In this document: positions 1-9,088 of the stretch, in pieces
Layout: each line of letters opens with the position of its first letter
How positions within the stretch are numbered: position 1 is the stretch's first letter
Source of the DNA: Bacteroidales bacterium Bact_11
GTDB lineage: Bacteria > Bacteroidota > Bacteroidia > Bacteroidales > UBA932
Reading direction: 5' to 3'
DNA length: 64,000 nucleotides
Assembly: GCA_001603505.1 (NCBI GenBank)
Contig: LUZC01000023.1
Coordinates: forward strand, 1 to 64,000
Program-made: the position numbers and the translations under genes
Notes under the pieces: model-generated
Databases searched by the model: none
What the model saw: only the letters and a program-made list of their open reading frames with translations
What the model was told of the DNA's origin: nothing

Positions 1-45
1 CGCGCCGCCGCCCTCGATCCCATCGAGGCCCTCCGAAGTTTGTGA
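1..45 (+). CDS. C-terminal end of an ABC transporter permease (MacB/FtsX-like), truncated by window start
   Basis: Frame 1 reads RAAALDPIEALRSL then TGA at 43-45; an (A)LDPIEALR(Y/S) ending is typical of MacB/FtsX-like permeases. Very short, so only suggestive. Confidence 0.6.
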   Translation, partial: RAAALDPIEALRSL

Positions 46-69
46 TGGGATGCCCGGTCAAGCCAACCC

Positions 70-2706
70 TCAGATCACTTCGAAGGTAGAGACGATTGCC
101 CAGCCTTGGCGTCCGTCGGCGATTTCGATCTTGGAGAAGTCGCCCACGTTGTCGAGGAGTCGGACCTTGGTGCCCTCGTGAAGCACGAATACCGTGTTGC
201 CACCCTGGGCCGGTGAACTCTTCACCGAGCAGACCGGCGAGGTGATGATGGCGCTGTCGTGCCGGGTGACGGCCTGCCGCTGCATTATCGAAAAGATGAA
301 TGCTACGATGGCCGCAGCCAGCACCACGCACCCCAAGATGAACGAAACCTTGCGCAGCGCGGTGGAACCGCCGTTGCGGAACAGGACGAACAGGAGACCG
401 ACCACCGCCAGCAACGCCAGCGTAATCCACGCCCAGGAATCGGCGGAAAGCCCTTGCCGTACCCCGCGGAACCAGGAAACCAGAATGAATTCGGGCACCT
501 CATCGATCTTGTCGAGCGTCATCTGCCGCACGATGGCCAGGTTGTTGGCCGCATCGACGTGCGACGGGTCGAGCTTCAGCGCCCGTTCGAAATAGAGGAT
601 GGCGTGCGCGATGTCGTCCATCTTGAAATAAGTGTTACCGATGTTGTAGTATAGATCGGCGCTCTCAAGGTTTTCGCCCTCGATCATCTGGTAGTAGTTG
701 AGCGCGTTCTGCCACTGCCCGGCCGCAAAGGCTTCGTTGCCGGCCGTCCACAGTGAGGAAACCTCCTCCTGTGCCGCTGCAGAAACCCCGGAGAGACACA
801 GCAGCAACGCTGCAATCGCGGCTCCGGCGGCCTTCTTGCCCGAGGCTTTCGCCGGATTCTTCATCTGGCTTTCGATATCGGAAATAACCCGGACGGCTTC
901 GTTGTATTCGTTCTCCATCTGCGTCTGGCCGCCGTCGGGCGCATAGCGCGCGAACTCGCAGCGGTCGATCAACGTGGCGAGCGCCTCGATGGTCGCATCG
1001 TTCACACCGCGGTCACGCAACTTTTCGCTGACCGAATCCTTCGACAGGTCGGCCGCCGGAATCAGCAGCTTGTCGGAAATATAGCCGAGCAGGGCCTTGT
1101 GCAATTCTTCGTAATAGGCGCCGCCCAGTCCTTGTTTCAGATAGGACTCCGCGTTCTTGAGACGGGTTCGGGCCAGGCGGTTGGCACGCCGGTTCTTGGA
1201 ACCGGCGACATCGGCCCGCCGCTCGTGCCTGCGGCGCACCAGATAATTGATGAGCAGGATAATCAGCGTCAGTGTAAGCATAAGTACATAGAACAGGAGT
1301 GAACCTGCGAAACAAGTGTCTTTTTTCTTGAGGTGACCGTCACTCAGGGCGATGTAACGGATGTCTTCGGCCAGGCTGCGAACGCTCTGCCGATTGCTGC
1401 CAGCCACAGCCACGCCGCCGCCTGCAATCTCTTCTCCCTTCTCCACGGAAATGGCGATGTCGCCGGTGGAGGTGGTGGCATACTTGCCGTGCGCGTTGTC
1501 GTAGTAGCCGTATTCAATCGCTGGTATCACGAACTCGCCGTGACTGCGCGGGATGAACGGGAACTCGAACGTCTTCGAGCCGCTGGTACCGCTGGCGGAA
1601 GTCTTGTCGGTGGTCTTGAGGTCATACACCTCGAAGTCGGGCGGGAAATTAACCTTGGGAGCCTCGAGCATCGAAAGGTTGCCATTGCCGGAGATGGTGA
1701 CGATAAGCGAAGCGGCTTCGTTCGACTTGATGCCGTCCTTGCTCAACTTCGCACTGATTTTGAAATCACCCACGCCGCCGGCGAAGGAAGCCGGCGCACC
1801 CGCCGGCAGGTCGCGCACCTTAACTTGGAGCGTCGGTGTGCTGATCCGTTTGCGGATGGTGGTGTACTGGTCGAAGAAATCGTCGAAGATCGAGAGCGGA
1901 CTGCCGCCGGAAGAGGAGCGTACGCGCAGCTGGCATACCATTTCCGCCGGATCGATGGACAGTGAGCCGCTCTGCTGCGGAATCAGCACCCATTGGCGTA
2001 CCAAAGCCGAGTTGTAAATCGTGCCATTTACGTTTTCCCTGTTGAATTCCAGGTTGTTGACCGTTACGGTCTCTTTGCTCCAGAAGCCGTTGAACGTGGG
2101 GAATTTGACATCCTCGAATCCGACGATGTCGGTTCGGGTGTAGAGTTTCAGCGTAGCGGTGACGGGCTCGCCCTTGACGACGTTGGTCTTGTTGAGTGTC
2201 AGGCGAAGGAAGATGTCCTGATTGGAGACGGTACCCGTGACGGTGGGATCGTTGCTGCCGGCGTTACCCTGCGATGGCTGCTGCGTATTGGACTGGGTAT
2301 TGCCATCGCCGGTGTCGCCGGCCTGCGGTTGGACCGCTGAGGCCACGACTTCGATCTGAAGCTGTCCCGATGAAACGCTTTCCTTGCCAACTGTCGCCGT
2401 GGCGGCCGCCAGCATGAAGGTGCCCGTCTTTTTGGGCTGAAGGAGATAGGTTATGGTCTCCTGGTGCGTGGACGTGCGTTTTCCGTTCACGAAACTGGTG
2501 TTGCTCATGGAGCCCCGCTGCGGCCCCCAAACCACGTCGAAATCGTCGGTGCCGGGCCAATCGAAATCGCTCATCCGGTCGTCGGCGGTAAAGACGATGC
2601 GGAAGGTCTCGTCGGCCGAAACCACCCGCGGACCCTCGACTTTGAGCGTCTGGGCCAGGCCCGTGACGGAGCTCAAAAGCATCAGCCATGTAAGAATGCG
2701 TTTCAT
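70..2706 (-). CDS. BatD-BatE fusion: BatD-like N-terminal beta domains, TM and cytosolic region, then TPR domain, two TM helices and SH3-like tail
   Basis: ORF 70..2718; the ATG at 2706 (MKRILTWLMLLSSVTGLAQ signal peptide) is preferred over the TTG at 2718. BatD-like sequence, then TPR (AADLYYNIGNTYFKMDDIAHAILYFERALKLDP) and a C-terminal SH3-like segment. Confidence 0.85.
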   Translation of the reverse strand: MKRILTWLMLLSSVTGLAQTLKVEGPRVVSADETFRIVFTADDRMSDFDWPGTDDFDVVWGPQRGSMSNTSFVNGKRTSTHQETITYLLQPKKTGTFMLAAATATVGKESVSSGQLQIEVVASAVQPQAGDTGDGNTQSNTQQPSQGNAGSNDPTVTGTVSNQDIFLRLTLNKTNVVKGEPVTATLKLYTRTDIVGFEDVKFPTFNGFWSKETVTVNNLEFNRENVNGTIYNSALVRQWVLIPQQSGSLSIDPAEMVCQLRVRSSSGGSPLSIFDDFFDQYTTIRKRISTPTLQVKVRDLPAGAPASFAGGVGDFKISAKLSKDGIKSNEAASLIVTISGNGNLSMLEAPKVNFPPDFEVYDLKTTDKTSASGTSGSKTFEFPFIPRSHGEFVIPAIEYGYYDNAHGKYATTSTGDIAISVEKGEEIAGGGVAVAGSNRQSVRSLAEDIRYIALSDGHLKKKDTCFAGSLLFYVLMLTLTLIILLINYLVRRRHERRADVAGSKNRRANRLARTRLKNAESYLKQGLGGAYYEELHKALLGYISDKLLIPAADLSKDSVSEKLRDRGVNDATIEALATLIDRCEFARYAPDGGQTQMENEYNEAVRVISDIESQMKNPAKASGKKAAGAAIAALLLCLSGVSAAAQEEVSSLWTAGNEAFAAGQWQNALNYYQMIEGENLESADLYYNIGNTYFKMDDIAHAILYFERALKLDPSHVDAANNLAIVRQMTLDKIDEVPEFILVSWFRGVRQGLSADSWAWITLALLAVVGLLFVLFRNGGSTALRKVSFILGCVVLAAAIVAFIFSIMQRQAVTRHDSAIITSPVCSVKSSPAQGGNTVFVLHEGTKVRLLDNVGDFSKIEIADGRQGWAIVSTFEVI

Positions 2707-2711
2707 TGCTT

Positions 2712-4445
2712 CTACCAATTTTTCTCTTTCTGTTTCGATTTCAGCTTCGCGGCCTTTTCCTTCTTGACCTTGTCCTGCGTCTTGTCCTCCTGGGCCTGGA
2801 TGGCCTGCAGCATCTGCTGGGCGGCCTGCGGCGTTATCTTGGACTCCTGGCCTTGGTTCTGCTGCTGGTCCTGGTTCTGATCCTGGTTCTGATCTTGATT
2901 CTGATCGGGATTCTGCTGTTGGTCCTGCTGATCGTTCTGGTCCTTATTCTGATCGTTGTTCTGATCCTGCTGCTGATCCTGATTCTGATCTTGATTCTGG
3001 TCGTTGTTGTCCCCGCCGCCACCATTTTGCGGTTCATTCTCCAGCATCTTCTGGGCATAGGCCAGATTTTCCTTTGTCTCCCTGTCGTCCGGCCGGCGAC
3101 GCAACGAGTTCTTGTAGGCATCGATGGCGCCCTGCCAATTGCGCTGCTTCAGCAGCGAATTGCCCATGTTGTGGTAAGCGTCTGCACCGTATTTTCCCTT
3201 GGCCAGCGAATCGATGCCCGCCTTGTAATAGCGGTCGGCTTCGCCGTAATTCTCCATACGGTAATAATCGTTGGCCAGGTTGTAGTCGGCCGCGATGGAG
3301 GTCGAGTCTGCTACCAACGCCTTCTTGTAGTCGATTTCCGCCTCGGCATAATGATCCTTCTTGAACTCGCGGTTGCCATGGCGTACGCTCTTGCGTTCGC
3401 TCTGCGCGAAACAAACGGTTGTACAGAGCAGCATGATCAACACGGTGAAGAGTTTCCGCCGGGCGCGGCGGCCGGGAACCAGGAATTCCAGGACCAGGAA
3501 GAAGAGGGCGATGGCAAAGAAATACATATACTGTTCGTCGAAGTCTTCGAACACCACCGATTTGAACTGCTCCTTGTCGATGGTGCGGATGTCGTCGATA
3601 ATGGGGTTGAGGCCGAATTCGCTGTTGCCGGCGCGAACATACTTACCCTGGCCGATACCGGCGATTTCCTGCAGGATGTCTTCGTCGAGCCGCGACACCA
3701 CGATTTCACCGTCTTTGTCTTTCATCAGGCCGCCGCCCTTGAGGGGAATCGGCTTGCCCTGCGGGGTGCCCACGCCGATGCAATAAATGCGAATACCCTG
3801 TTCGGCGATGGTGCGGGCTGCGTCGAGCGCTTCGCCTTCGTGGTCCTCACCGTCGGTGATCAGGATGATGGCGCGCGAGCGTTCGCTCTGCGTGCTGAAA
3901 CTGCGGGCCGATGCCATCAGTGCCGCGGCCAGGTCGGTGCCCTGGATGGGCACGCTGCCGGTGTCGATGCTCTTCAGGAAGATCTTGGCCGAAACATAGT
4001 CGGCCGTGATGGGAAGCTGTACGAACGACTCGCCGGCGAAGACCACCAGTCCGATGCGGTCGCCCTGCAGGCGGTCTACCAGCCTGGAAATAGCCAGTTT
4101 GGAACGCTCCAGCCGGTTGGGCGAATAATCTTCAGCCAGCATCGAATTGGAAACGTCGAGGGCGATCATCACTTCCACGCCCTGGCTCTCATGTTCCTTG
4201 AGGCGGGCGCCCAGCTGCGGCCGGGCCAGGCCGATCACGAAGAAAAACCAGGCAGCGGCCAGCAGGCTGATCTTGAGCCATCCCTTGCCGGTAGAGGCAT
4301 CGGGCATCAGGCGGCGGACCATCTCCGCATTGCCAAAACGCGCCAGTCGCCGGCGGCGCATGCGCAAGTACAGCGCATAGCCCACGAACAGCAGCGGAAT
4401 CAGCAGTAGGAGAAGCAGATATTGACTTTGTGTCAGATAGACCAT
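2712..4445 (-). CDS. BatB-BatC fusion: membrane VWA-domain protein fused to TPR protein with D/N/Q-rich tail
   Basis: VWA MIDAS motif (ALDVSNSMLAEDYSPNRLERSK), TM helices, then TPR repeats and a DQNQDQ low-complexity tail. Confidence 0.88.
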   Translation of the reverse strand: MVYLTQSQYLLLLLLIPLLFVGYALYLRMRRRRLARFGNAEMVRRLMPDASTGKGWLKISLLAAAWFFFVIGLARPQLGARLKEHESQGVEVMIALDVSNSMLAEDYSPNRLERSKLAISRLVDRLQGDRIGLVVFAGESFVQLPITADYVSAKIFLKSIDTGSVPIQGTDLAAALMASARSFSTQSERSRAIILITDGEDHEGEALDAARTIAEQGIRIYCIGVGTPQGKPIPLKGGGLMKDKDGEIVVSRLDEDILQEIAGIGQGKYVRAGNSEFGLNPIIDDIRTIDKEQFKSVVFEDFDEQYMYFFAIALFFLVLEFLVPGRRARRKLFTVLIMLLCTTVCFAQSERKSVRHGNREFKKDHYAEAEIDYKKALVADSTSIAADYNLANDYYRMENYGEADRYYKAGIDSLAKGKYGADAYHNMGNSLLKQRNWQGAIDAYKNSLRRRPDDRETKENLAYAQKMLENEPQNGGGGDNNDQNQDQNQDQQQDQNNDQNKDQNDQQDQQQNPDQNQDQNQDQNQDQQQNQGQESKITPQAAQQMLQAIQAQEDKTQDKVKKEKAAKLKSKQKEKNW

Positions 4446-5431
4446 TACGGAATCCTCCTCAATACGATGAACCGGAAAAACAGCTCGCCCAGCAGGCAGA
4501 AGAGCGCAATCAGCGCGAAGCGCATGAACAGTTCGGAATACACCGGGAAACTGTCGACGGTGGTGCGCGTCTTTTCCATCTGGTTGATCTCGTTGTAGAT
4601 TTCCATCAACTTGGTGTTGTTGGTGGCACGGAAGTACTTGCCTCCGGTTTCCGAGGCGATCTGTCGCAGGAGATCTTCGTCGATTTCAACCTTGACGTTC
4701 TGAATCTGCACGCCCCAGGGCGTCATGAACGGGTAGGGAGCCTCGCCCATCGCACCCACGCCGATGGTGTAGACGCGGACGCCGTAGGTCTTGGCGATCT
4801 CGGTGGCCATCAGGGGCGAGACTTCGCCGCAGTTGTTCATGCCGTCGGTCAGCAGGATTACTACCTTGCTTTTTGCTTCGGAATCTTTCAGGCGCGCCAC
4901 GGCGGTGGCCAGGCCGTTGCCAATAGCGGTCCCGTCGTCGATCAGCCCGGTTTCCACTTCCTTCATCAGGTTGATGAGGGTGGCACGGTCGGTGGTCAGC
5001 GGCGCCTGTGTGTAGCTCTCGCCGGCAAACACCACGATACCCATGCGGTCGGCCGGACGGCTGGCGATGAATTCCATGGCGATATCCTTGGCGGCTCCGA
5101 TGCGGTCGGGCTTGAAGTCGCGGGCCAGCATGGAAGTGGAGACGTCCATCGTCAGCACGATGTCAATGCCTTCGGTGTCGACCTTCTCGAAGTTCTCCGA
5201 CGAACGCGGCCGGGCGATGGCCACGATGAGTGCCGCCATGGCCAGCATCCGGAGGATGAAGGGGATGTGGCGCAGCCACGTGGCGGGATGCGTCTTACCG
5301 TCATCCCATTGGGCCGTATTCGAAACAGTAAGACCCGGATCTTGGCCGCGCAACTGCCGCCACAGGTAAATCGCCAGCAGCGGAATCAGCAGCAGTTCAA
5401 GCCAGAGCAGGTTGGGGTATTCAAAAAACAT
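4445..5431 (-). CDS. BatA-like VWA domain membrane protein
   Basis: VWA MIDAS (TMDVSTSMLARDFKPDRIGAAKD), flanking TM helices, position in Bat operon. Confidence 0.9.
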   Translation of the reverse strand: MFFEYPNLLWLELLLIPLLAIYLWRQLRGQDPGLTVSNTAQWDDGKTHPATWLRHIPFILRMLAMAALIVAIARPRSSENFEKVDTEGIDIVLTMDVSTSMLARDFKPDRIGAAKDIAMEFIASRPADRMGIVVFAGESYTQAPLTTDRATLINLMKEVETGLIDDGTAIGNGLATAVARLKDSEAKSKVVILLTDGMNNCGEVSPLMATEIAKTYGVRVYTIGVGAMGEAPYPFMTPWGVQIQNVKVEIDEDLLRQIASETGGKYFRATNNTKLMEIYNEINQMEKTRTTVDSFPVYSELFMRFALIALFCLLGELFFRFIVLRRIP

Positions 5432-6382
5432 CTATTCTTCCTCCTCCTCTTTCACTTGTTGCATATAGGTGTCGTTGACGAACCGGATCGCCGTGGGAAT
5501 GGCGCTCTCGTTCTCCTGGTCGGTGGCGGTGTGCTTGGCGAACTTCACGAAGTCGGCGGTGGTGAACAGGTCCTTCATCTGGTCCATCAGGGCCGGCTCG
5601 ATGTCCTTGCCTTCCAGGTCGCGGAACATCTCGCCGGAGGTCTGCTCGAGGGCGGACACGTCGTAGCGCTCGGCGATGTACTGGCGCAGGGCGTCGGTTA
5701 CCTGCGTGTAGAACTGTTTCTGCTTGCCGGCCTGCCAGAGTTTTTGGGCACGTGTCTTTTCGAGGCTGCGGAGCGCAACGATGTGGGGCGGATCCTGGAC
5801 CACAGGCTTGCCAAACAGCGTACGGTTCTGTTTCCGCATCCGGATCCAGCGGATGAGCAGCCATACCAGCGCGGCGACCAGCAGCGCCAGACCGATCCAG
5901 GGCAGTGTTTCCTTGAAAGTAATAGGATAACGGATCTGGCCCTTGATGTCGTGGGGCTGGAAGGTGGCTGTGTCGATGGGGAAGGTGTCCACCGCCAGCG
6001 TCGGTCCGGCATATTCGAGCGTGTCGACGGTGCCGTCGGCGCGGGCGAGGAGGACATAGAGCGGCGGAAGAGCATAACTGCCGCTATCGAAGCTTGTGAG
6101 GGTAACGCGCCCCTGGAGATTCAGGATGCCGTTTTTGGTGGAAAGGGTGTCGAGCGCGAGTTCGCCAAGCGCTTCGACGCCGGGAACCGGCGATTCGCCG
6201 GGTTTGCTGATGCGCGCCGATTCGCCAGGTGCGAGCTGCAGGTCGAGTGTCCACTCGATCTGGTCGCCGATCAGGATGGAGTCGCGGCTGAGGCGGCTGC
6301 GCAAGGCTCCGTCGGCGTCCTGTCCGAAAAGGGGAAAGGCGGCGAGCAGCAAGGTGCAGATTCCGGATAGCATCTTCTTCAT
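5432..6382 (-). CDS. Bat-operon membrane protein with short BatD-like architecture (signal peptide, beta domain, TM, cytosolic helical domain)
   Basis: Signal peptide MKKMLSGICTLLLAAFPLFGQ, one central TM (LPWIGLALLVAALVWLLIRW), between the DUF58 and BatA genes. Confidence 0.75.
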   Translation of the reverse strand: MKKMLSGICTLLLAAFPLFGQDADGALRSRLSRDSILIGDQIEWTLDLQLAPGESARISKPGESPVPGVEALGELALDTLSTKNGILNLQGRVTLTSFDSGSYALPPLYVLLARADGTVDTLEYAGPTLAVDTFPIDTATFQPHDIKGQIRYPITFKETLPWIGLALLVAALVWLLIRWIRMRKQNRTLFGKPVVQDPPHIVALRSLEKTRAQKLWQAGKQKQFYTQVTDALRQYIAERYDVSALEQTSGEMFRDLEGKDIEPALMDQMKDLFTTADFVKFAKHTATDQENESAIPTAIRFVNDTYMQQVKEEEEE

Positions 6383-6383
6383 A

Positions 6384-7268
6384 TTATGCTCTGTTTTTGA
6401 AGAATGCGATCAAATTCTTAACATAGTCCTCTCCGGTGCCGATGCGGACGTTGTCGATGCGGTAGCGGCGCAGCGTGGCGAGGGTGTTGTCGGTAGCTTC
6501 CCGCCTCCAGGTTTCATAGTTGCGCCGCACGGCGGCCGACGAGGTGTTGATCCAGCGCTCGCGGCCCGTTTCGGCATCGCGGATGTGCACCAGTCCGATA
6601 TCGGGCAGCGTAAGTTCACGCGGGTCGTAGATGTCGATGACCGAAATGTCGTGGCGGCCGGCTGCAATCTTGAGGGCGTCCTCGTAGCGGGGAAGCCGCT
6701 GGTCGTCCAGGTCGATCATGTCGGAAAGGACAAACGCTGTGCAGCGCTTCTTGATGGCGTTGGTCAGGTAGCGGAGGGCGGCGCCGATGTCGGTGCCTCT
6801 GTCTTCCGGCTCGAATTCCACCAGTTCGCGAATGATGCGGAGCAGGTGGCTCCTGCCTTTCTTGGGCGGGATGAATTTCTCCACCCTGGAACTGAAGAAC
6901 AGGGCCCCCACTTTGTCGTTGTTGATGGCGGCGGAGAAGGAAAGCACGGCGGCGATTTCGGTAATCAGGTCTTTCTTGGTCTGGCTGGTCGTTCCGAACA
7001 GGCGCGAGCCGCTCACGTCGATGAGCAGCATCACCGTAAGCTCGCGCTCTTCTTCGAAGACCTTGACATAGGGGCTGCGCAGGCGGGCGGTGACGTTCCA
7101 GTCCATGCTGCGCACGTCGTCGCCGTACTGGTACTCACGCACTTCGCTGAAGGCCATGCCGCGTCCCTTGAACGCAGAATGGTACTCTCCGGCGAAGACC
7201 TGGTGAGACAGCGCCTTCGTCTTGATTTCGATTTTCCGTACCTTCTTTAACAAGTCGTTTTCCATCAT
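6384..7268 (-). CDS. DUF58 domain protein (MoxR-associated)
   Basis: Start trimmed to MMENDLLKKVRKIEIKTK; contains DUF58 core (GRGMAFSEVREYQYGDDVRSMDWNVTAR) and a degenerate VWA region. Follows moxR. Confidence 0.9.
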   Translation of the reverse strand: MMENDLLKKVRKIEIKTKALSHQVFAGEYHSAFKGRGMAFSEVREYQYGDDVRSMDWNVTARLRSPYVKVFEEERELTVMLLIDVSGSRLFGTTSQTKKDLITEIAAVLSFSAAINNDKVGALFFSSRVEKFIPPKKGRSHLLRIIRELVEFEPEDRGTDIGAALRYLTNAIKKRCTAFVLSDMIDLDDQRLPRYEDALKIAAGRHDISVIDIYDPRELTLPDIGLVHIRDAETGRERWINTSSAAVRRNYETWRREATDNTLATLRRYRIDNVRIGTGEDYVKNLIAFFKNRA

Positions 7269-8260
7269 TAAGGAACTTCTACGGCGTTGAGCACTTCGGT
7301 AATGATTTCTTCGGAGGTGATGTTTTCGGCTTCGGCTTCGTAGGTCAGGCCGATGCGGTGACGGAGCACATCGTAGCACACGGCGCGCACGTCTTCGGGA
7401 ATCACGTAACCGCGACGCTTGATGAAAGCGTAGGCCTTGGCCGCCATGGCGAGCGAGATGCTGGCACGCGGCGATCCGCCGAAGGAGATCATGTCCTTGA
7501 GTTTGCCGAGCCCGTATTCTTCCGGCTGGCGCGTGGCGAACACGATGTCCACGATGTAGCGCTCGATTTTCTCGTCCATGTACACGTCGCGCACCACTTC
7601 GCGGGCCCGCACAATGTCCTCAGGCTTAAGTTGCGCGCTCGGGCGCGGAAACTCACCCTGGTTGTTCATCCGGATGATGAGTTTTTCCTCGTCCTTCTTC
7701 GGATAGGTGACTTTCACTTTCAGCATGAAGCGGTCGACCTGTGCTTCGGGCAGGGGATAGGTGCCTTCCTGCTCGATGGGGTTCTGCGTGGCCATTACCA
7801 GGAACGGTTCGGGCAGCTTGAAGGTGCTCTCGCCGATGGTCACCTGACGCTCCTGCATGGCTTCGAGCAGGGCCGACTGCACTTTGGCCGGGCTGCGGTT
7901 GATTTCATCGGCCAGTACGAAATTGGCGAACACGGGGCCTTTCTTGATTTGGAACTGTTCGCTTTTCTGGCTGTAGATCATCGTACCGATAAGGTCGGCC
8001 GGCAACAGGTCGGGTGTGAACTGGATGCGGTTGAATTTGGCATCCACGATCTGGGCGAGCGTGTTGATGGCCAGGGTCTTCGCCAGGCCGGGCATGCCTT
8101 CGAGCAGGATGTGTCCGTTGGCCAGTAAACCGATGAGGAGGTTGTCGACGAGCTGCTTTTGCCCCACGATCACCTTGCCCATCTCCATCTGGATGATGTC
8201 GACAAAGGCGCTCTCCTTCTCGATGCGCTCATTTAACGCTTTAATGTTTACGCTATCCAT
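7268..8260 (-). CDS. MoxR-family AAA+ ATPase
   Basis: Walker A-like GMPGLAKT, Walker B VLADEINRSPAKVQSALLEAMQERQVT, ATQNPIEQEGTYPLPEAQVDRF. Confidence 0.95.
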   Translation of the reverse strand: MDSVNIKALNERIEKESAFVDIIQMEMGKVIVGQKQLVDNLLIGLLANGHILLEGMPGLAKTLAINTLAQIVDAKFNRIQFTPDLLPADLIGTMIYSQKSEQFQIKKGPVFANFVLADEINRSPAKVQSALLEAMQERQVTIGESTFKLPEPFLVMATQNPIEQEGTYPLPEAQVDRFMLKVKVTYPKKDEEKLIIRMNNQGEFPRPSAQLKPEDIVRAREVVRDVYMDEKIERYIVDIVFATRQPEEYGLGKLKDMISFGGSPRASISLAMAAKAYAFIKRRGYVIPEDVRAVCYDVLRHRIGLTYEAEAENITSEEIITEVLNAVEVP

Positions 8261-8324
8261 GTTTGTATTGTGTTTTTTTGTATTTTTGTTGTCTGATTAA
8301 ACTACAAAATTAGTAAAATTTTCC

Positions 8325-9077
8325 ATGCGGTTCTTCGTTCAGCTTTCCTACGACGGGAGTCCATTCTGCGGTTGGCAGTTCCAGCCCAATGTGCCTTCCG
8401 TCCAGGCCGAAGTGGAACGGGCACTCTCGATTGTATTTGGGGAACCTGTGACCGTGGTCGGAGCCGGGCGGACAGATACCGGCGTGAATGCGCGCCATTA
8501 CATCGCGCATTTTGACGTTTCTGTCTGGCCGGACGAAGAAACCGCCCGACTCTTGCGCAAATTAAATGCCATTCTGCCTTCCGCCATTGTGGCAGAAGCG
8601 TTCTACCGGGTGGCAGACAATGCGCATGCGCGTTTCGACGCCGTCAGCCGCACCTATCGCTACTACATCCATACCGACAAAGACCCTTTCATCCGCCACT
8701 CCTGCCGTTGCTGGTACGATTTCGACGTGGACGCCATGAACCGGGCGGCGCAGGTGCTGCTGGGCACCCATGATTTCTCGAGTTTCGAGAAGACGGGCGG
8801 CGCCAACAAGACGTCGATCTGCACGGTAACAGAGGCCCGCTGGGAGGCGACCGACGCTCACCACCTGGTGTTCACCATCACGGCCGACCGCTTCCTCCGC
8901 AACATGGTGCGGGCTACGGTCGGCACGCTTTTGGAAGTAGGTAGGGGCCGGCAGACGCCCGAATGGGTGGCCGAGGTGCTGGAAGTCCGCGACCGGTGCC
9001 AGGCAGGTCAGTCGGTCATCGGGGAAGCCCTCTTCCTGACGGAGATCCGCTACCCGTATCCATTGCTAACAATTTAA
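8325..9077 (+). CDS. truA: tRNA pseudouridine(38-40) synthase TruA
   Basis: YDGSPFCGWQFQPN, GAGRTDTGVNA catalytic motif, FLRNMVRATVGTLLEVGRG. Confidence 0.95.
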   Translation: MRFFVQLSYDGSPFCGWQFQPNVPSVQAEVERALSIVFGEPVTVVGAGRTDTGVNARHYIAHFDVSVWPDEETARLLRKLNAILPSAIVAEAFYRVADNAHARFDAVSRTYRYYIHTDKDPFIRHSCRCWYDFDVDAMNRAAQVLLGTHDFSSFEKTGGANKTSICTVTEARWEATDAHHLVFTITADRFLRNMVRATVGTLLEVGRGRQTPEWVAEVLEVRDRCQAGQSVIGEALFLTEIRYPYPLLTI

Positions 9078-9088
9078 AAACGTATCAT

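Noticed and set aside
2860-3010. Short near-repeats resembling a CRISPR or tandem-repeat array
   Set aside because: No conserved repeat/spacer architecture; fully explained by codons for the D/N/Q tail of BatC.
2706-4409. 567-aa plus-strand ORF rich in Leu/Ile/Val
   Set aside because: Exact antisense of the BatB-BatC gene; the hydrophobic run is the complement of the D/N/Q repeat. Codon-bias shadow ORF.
4430-6370. 646-aa plus-strand ORF
   Set aside because: Antisense of batA and the adjacent Bat gene; no recognisable family, low-complexity shadow sequence.
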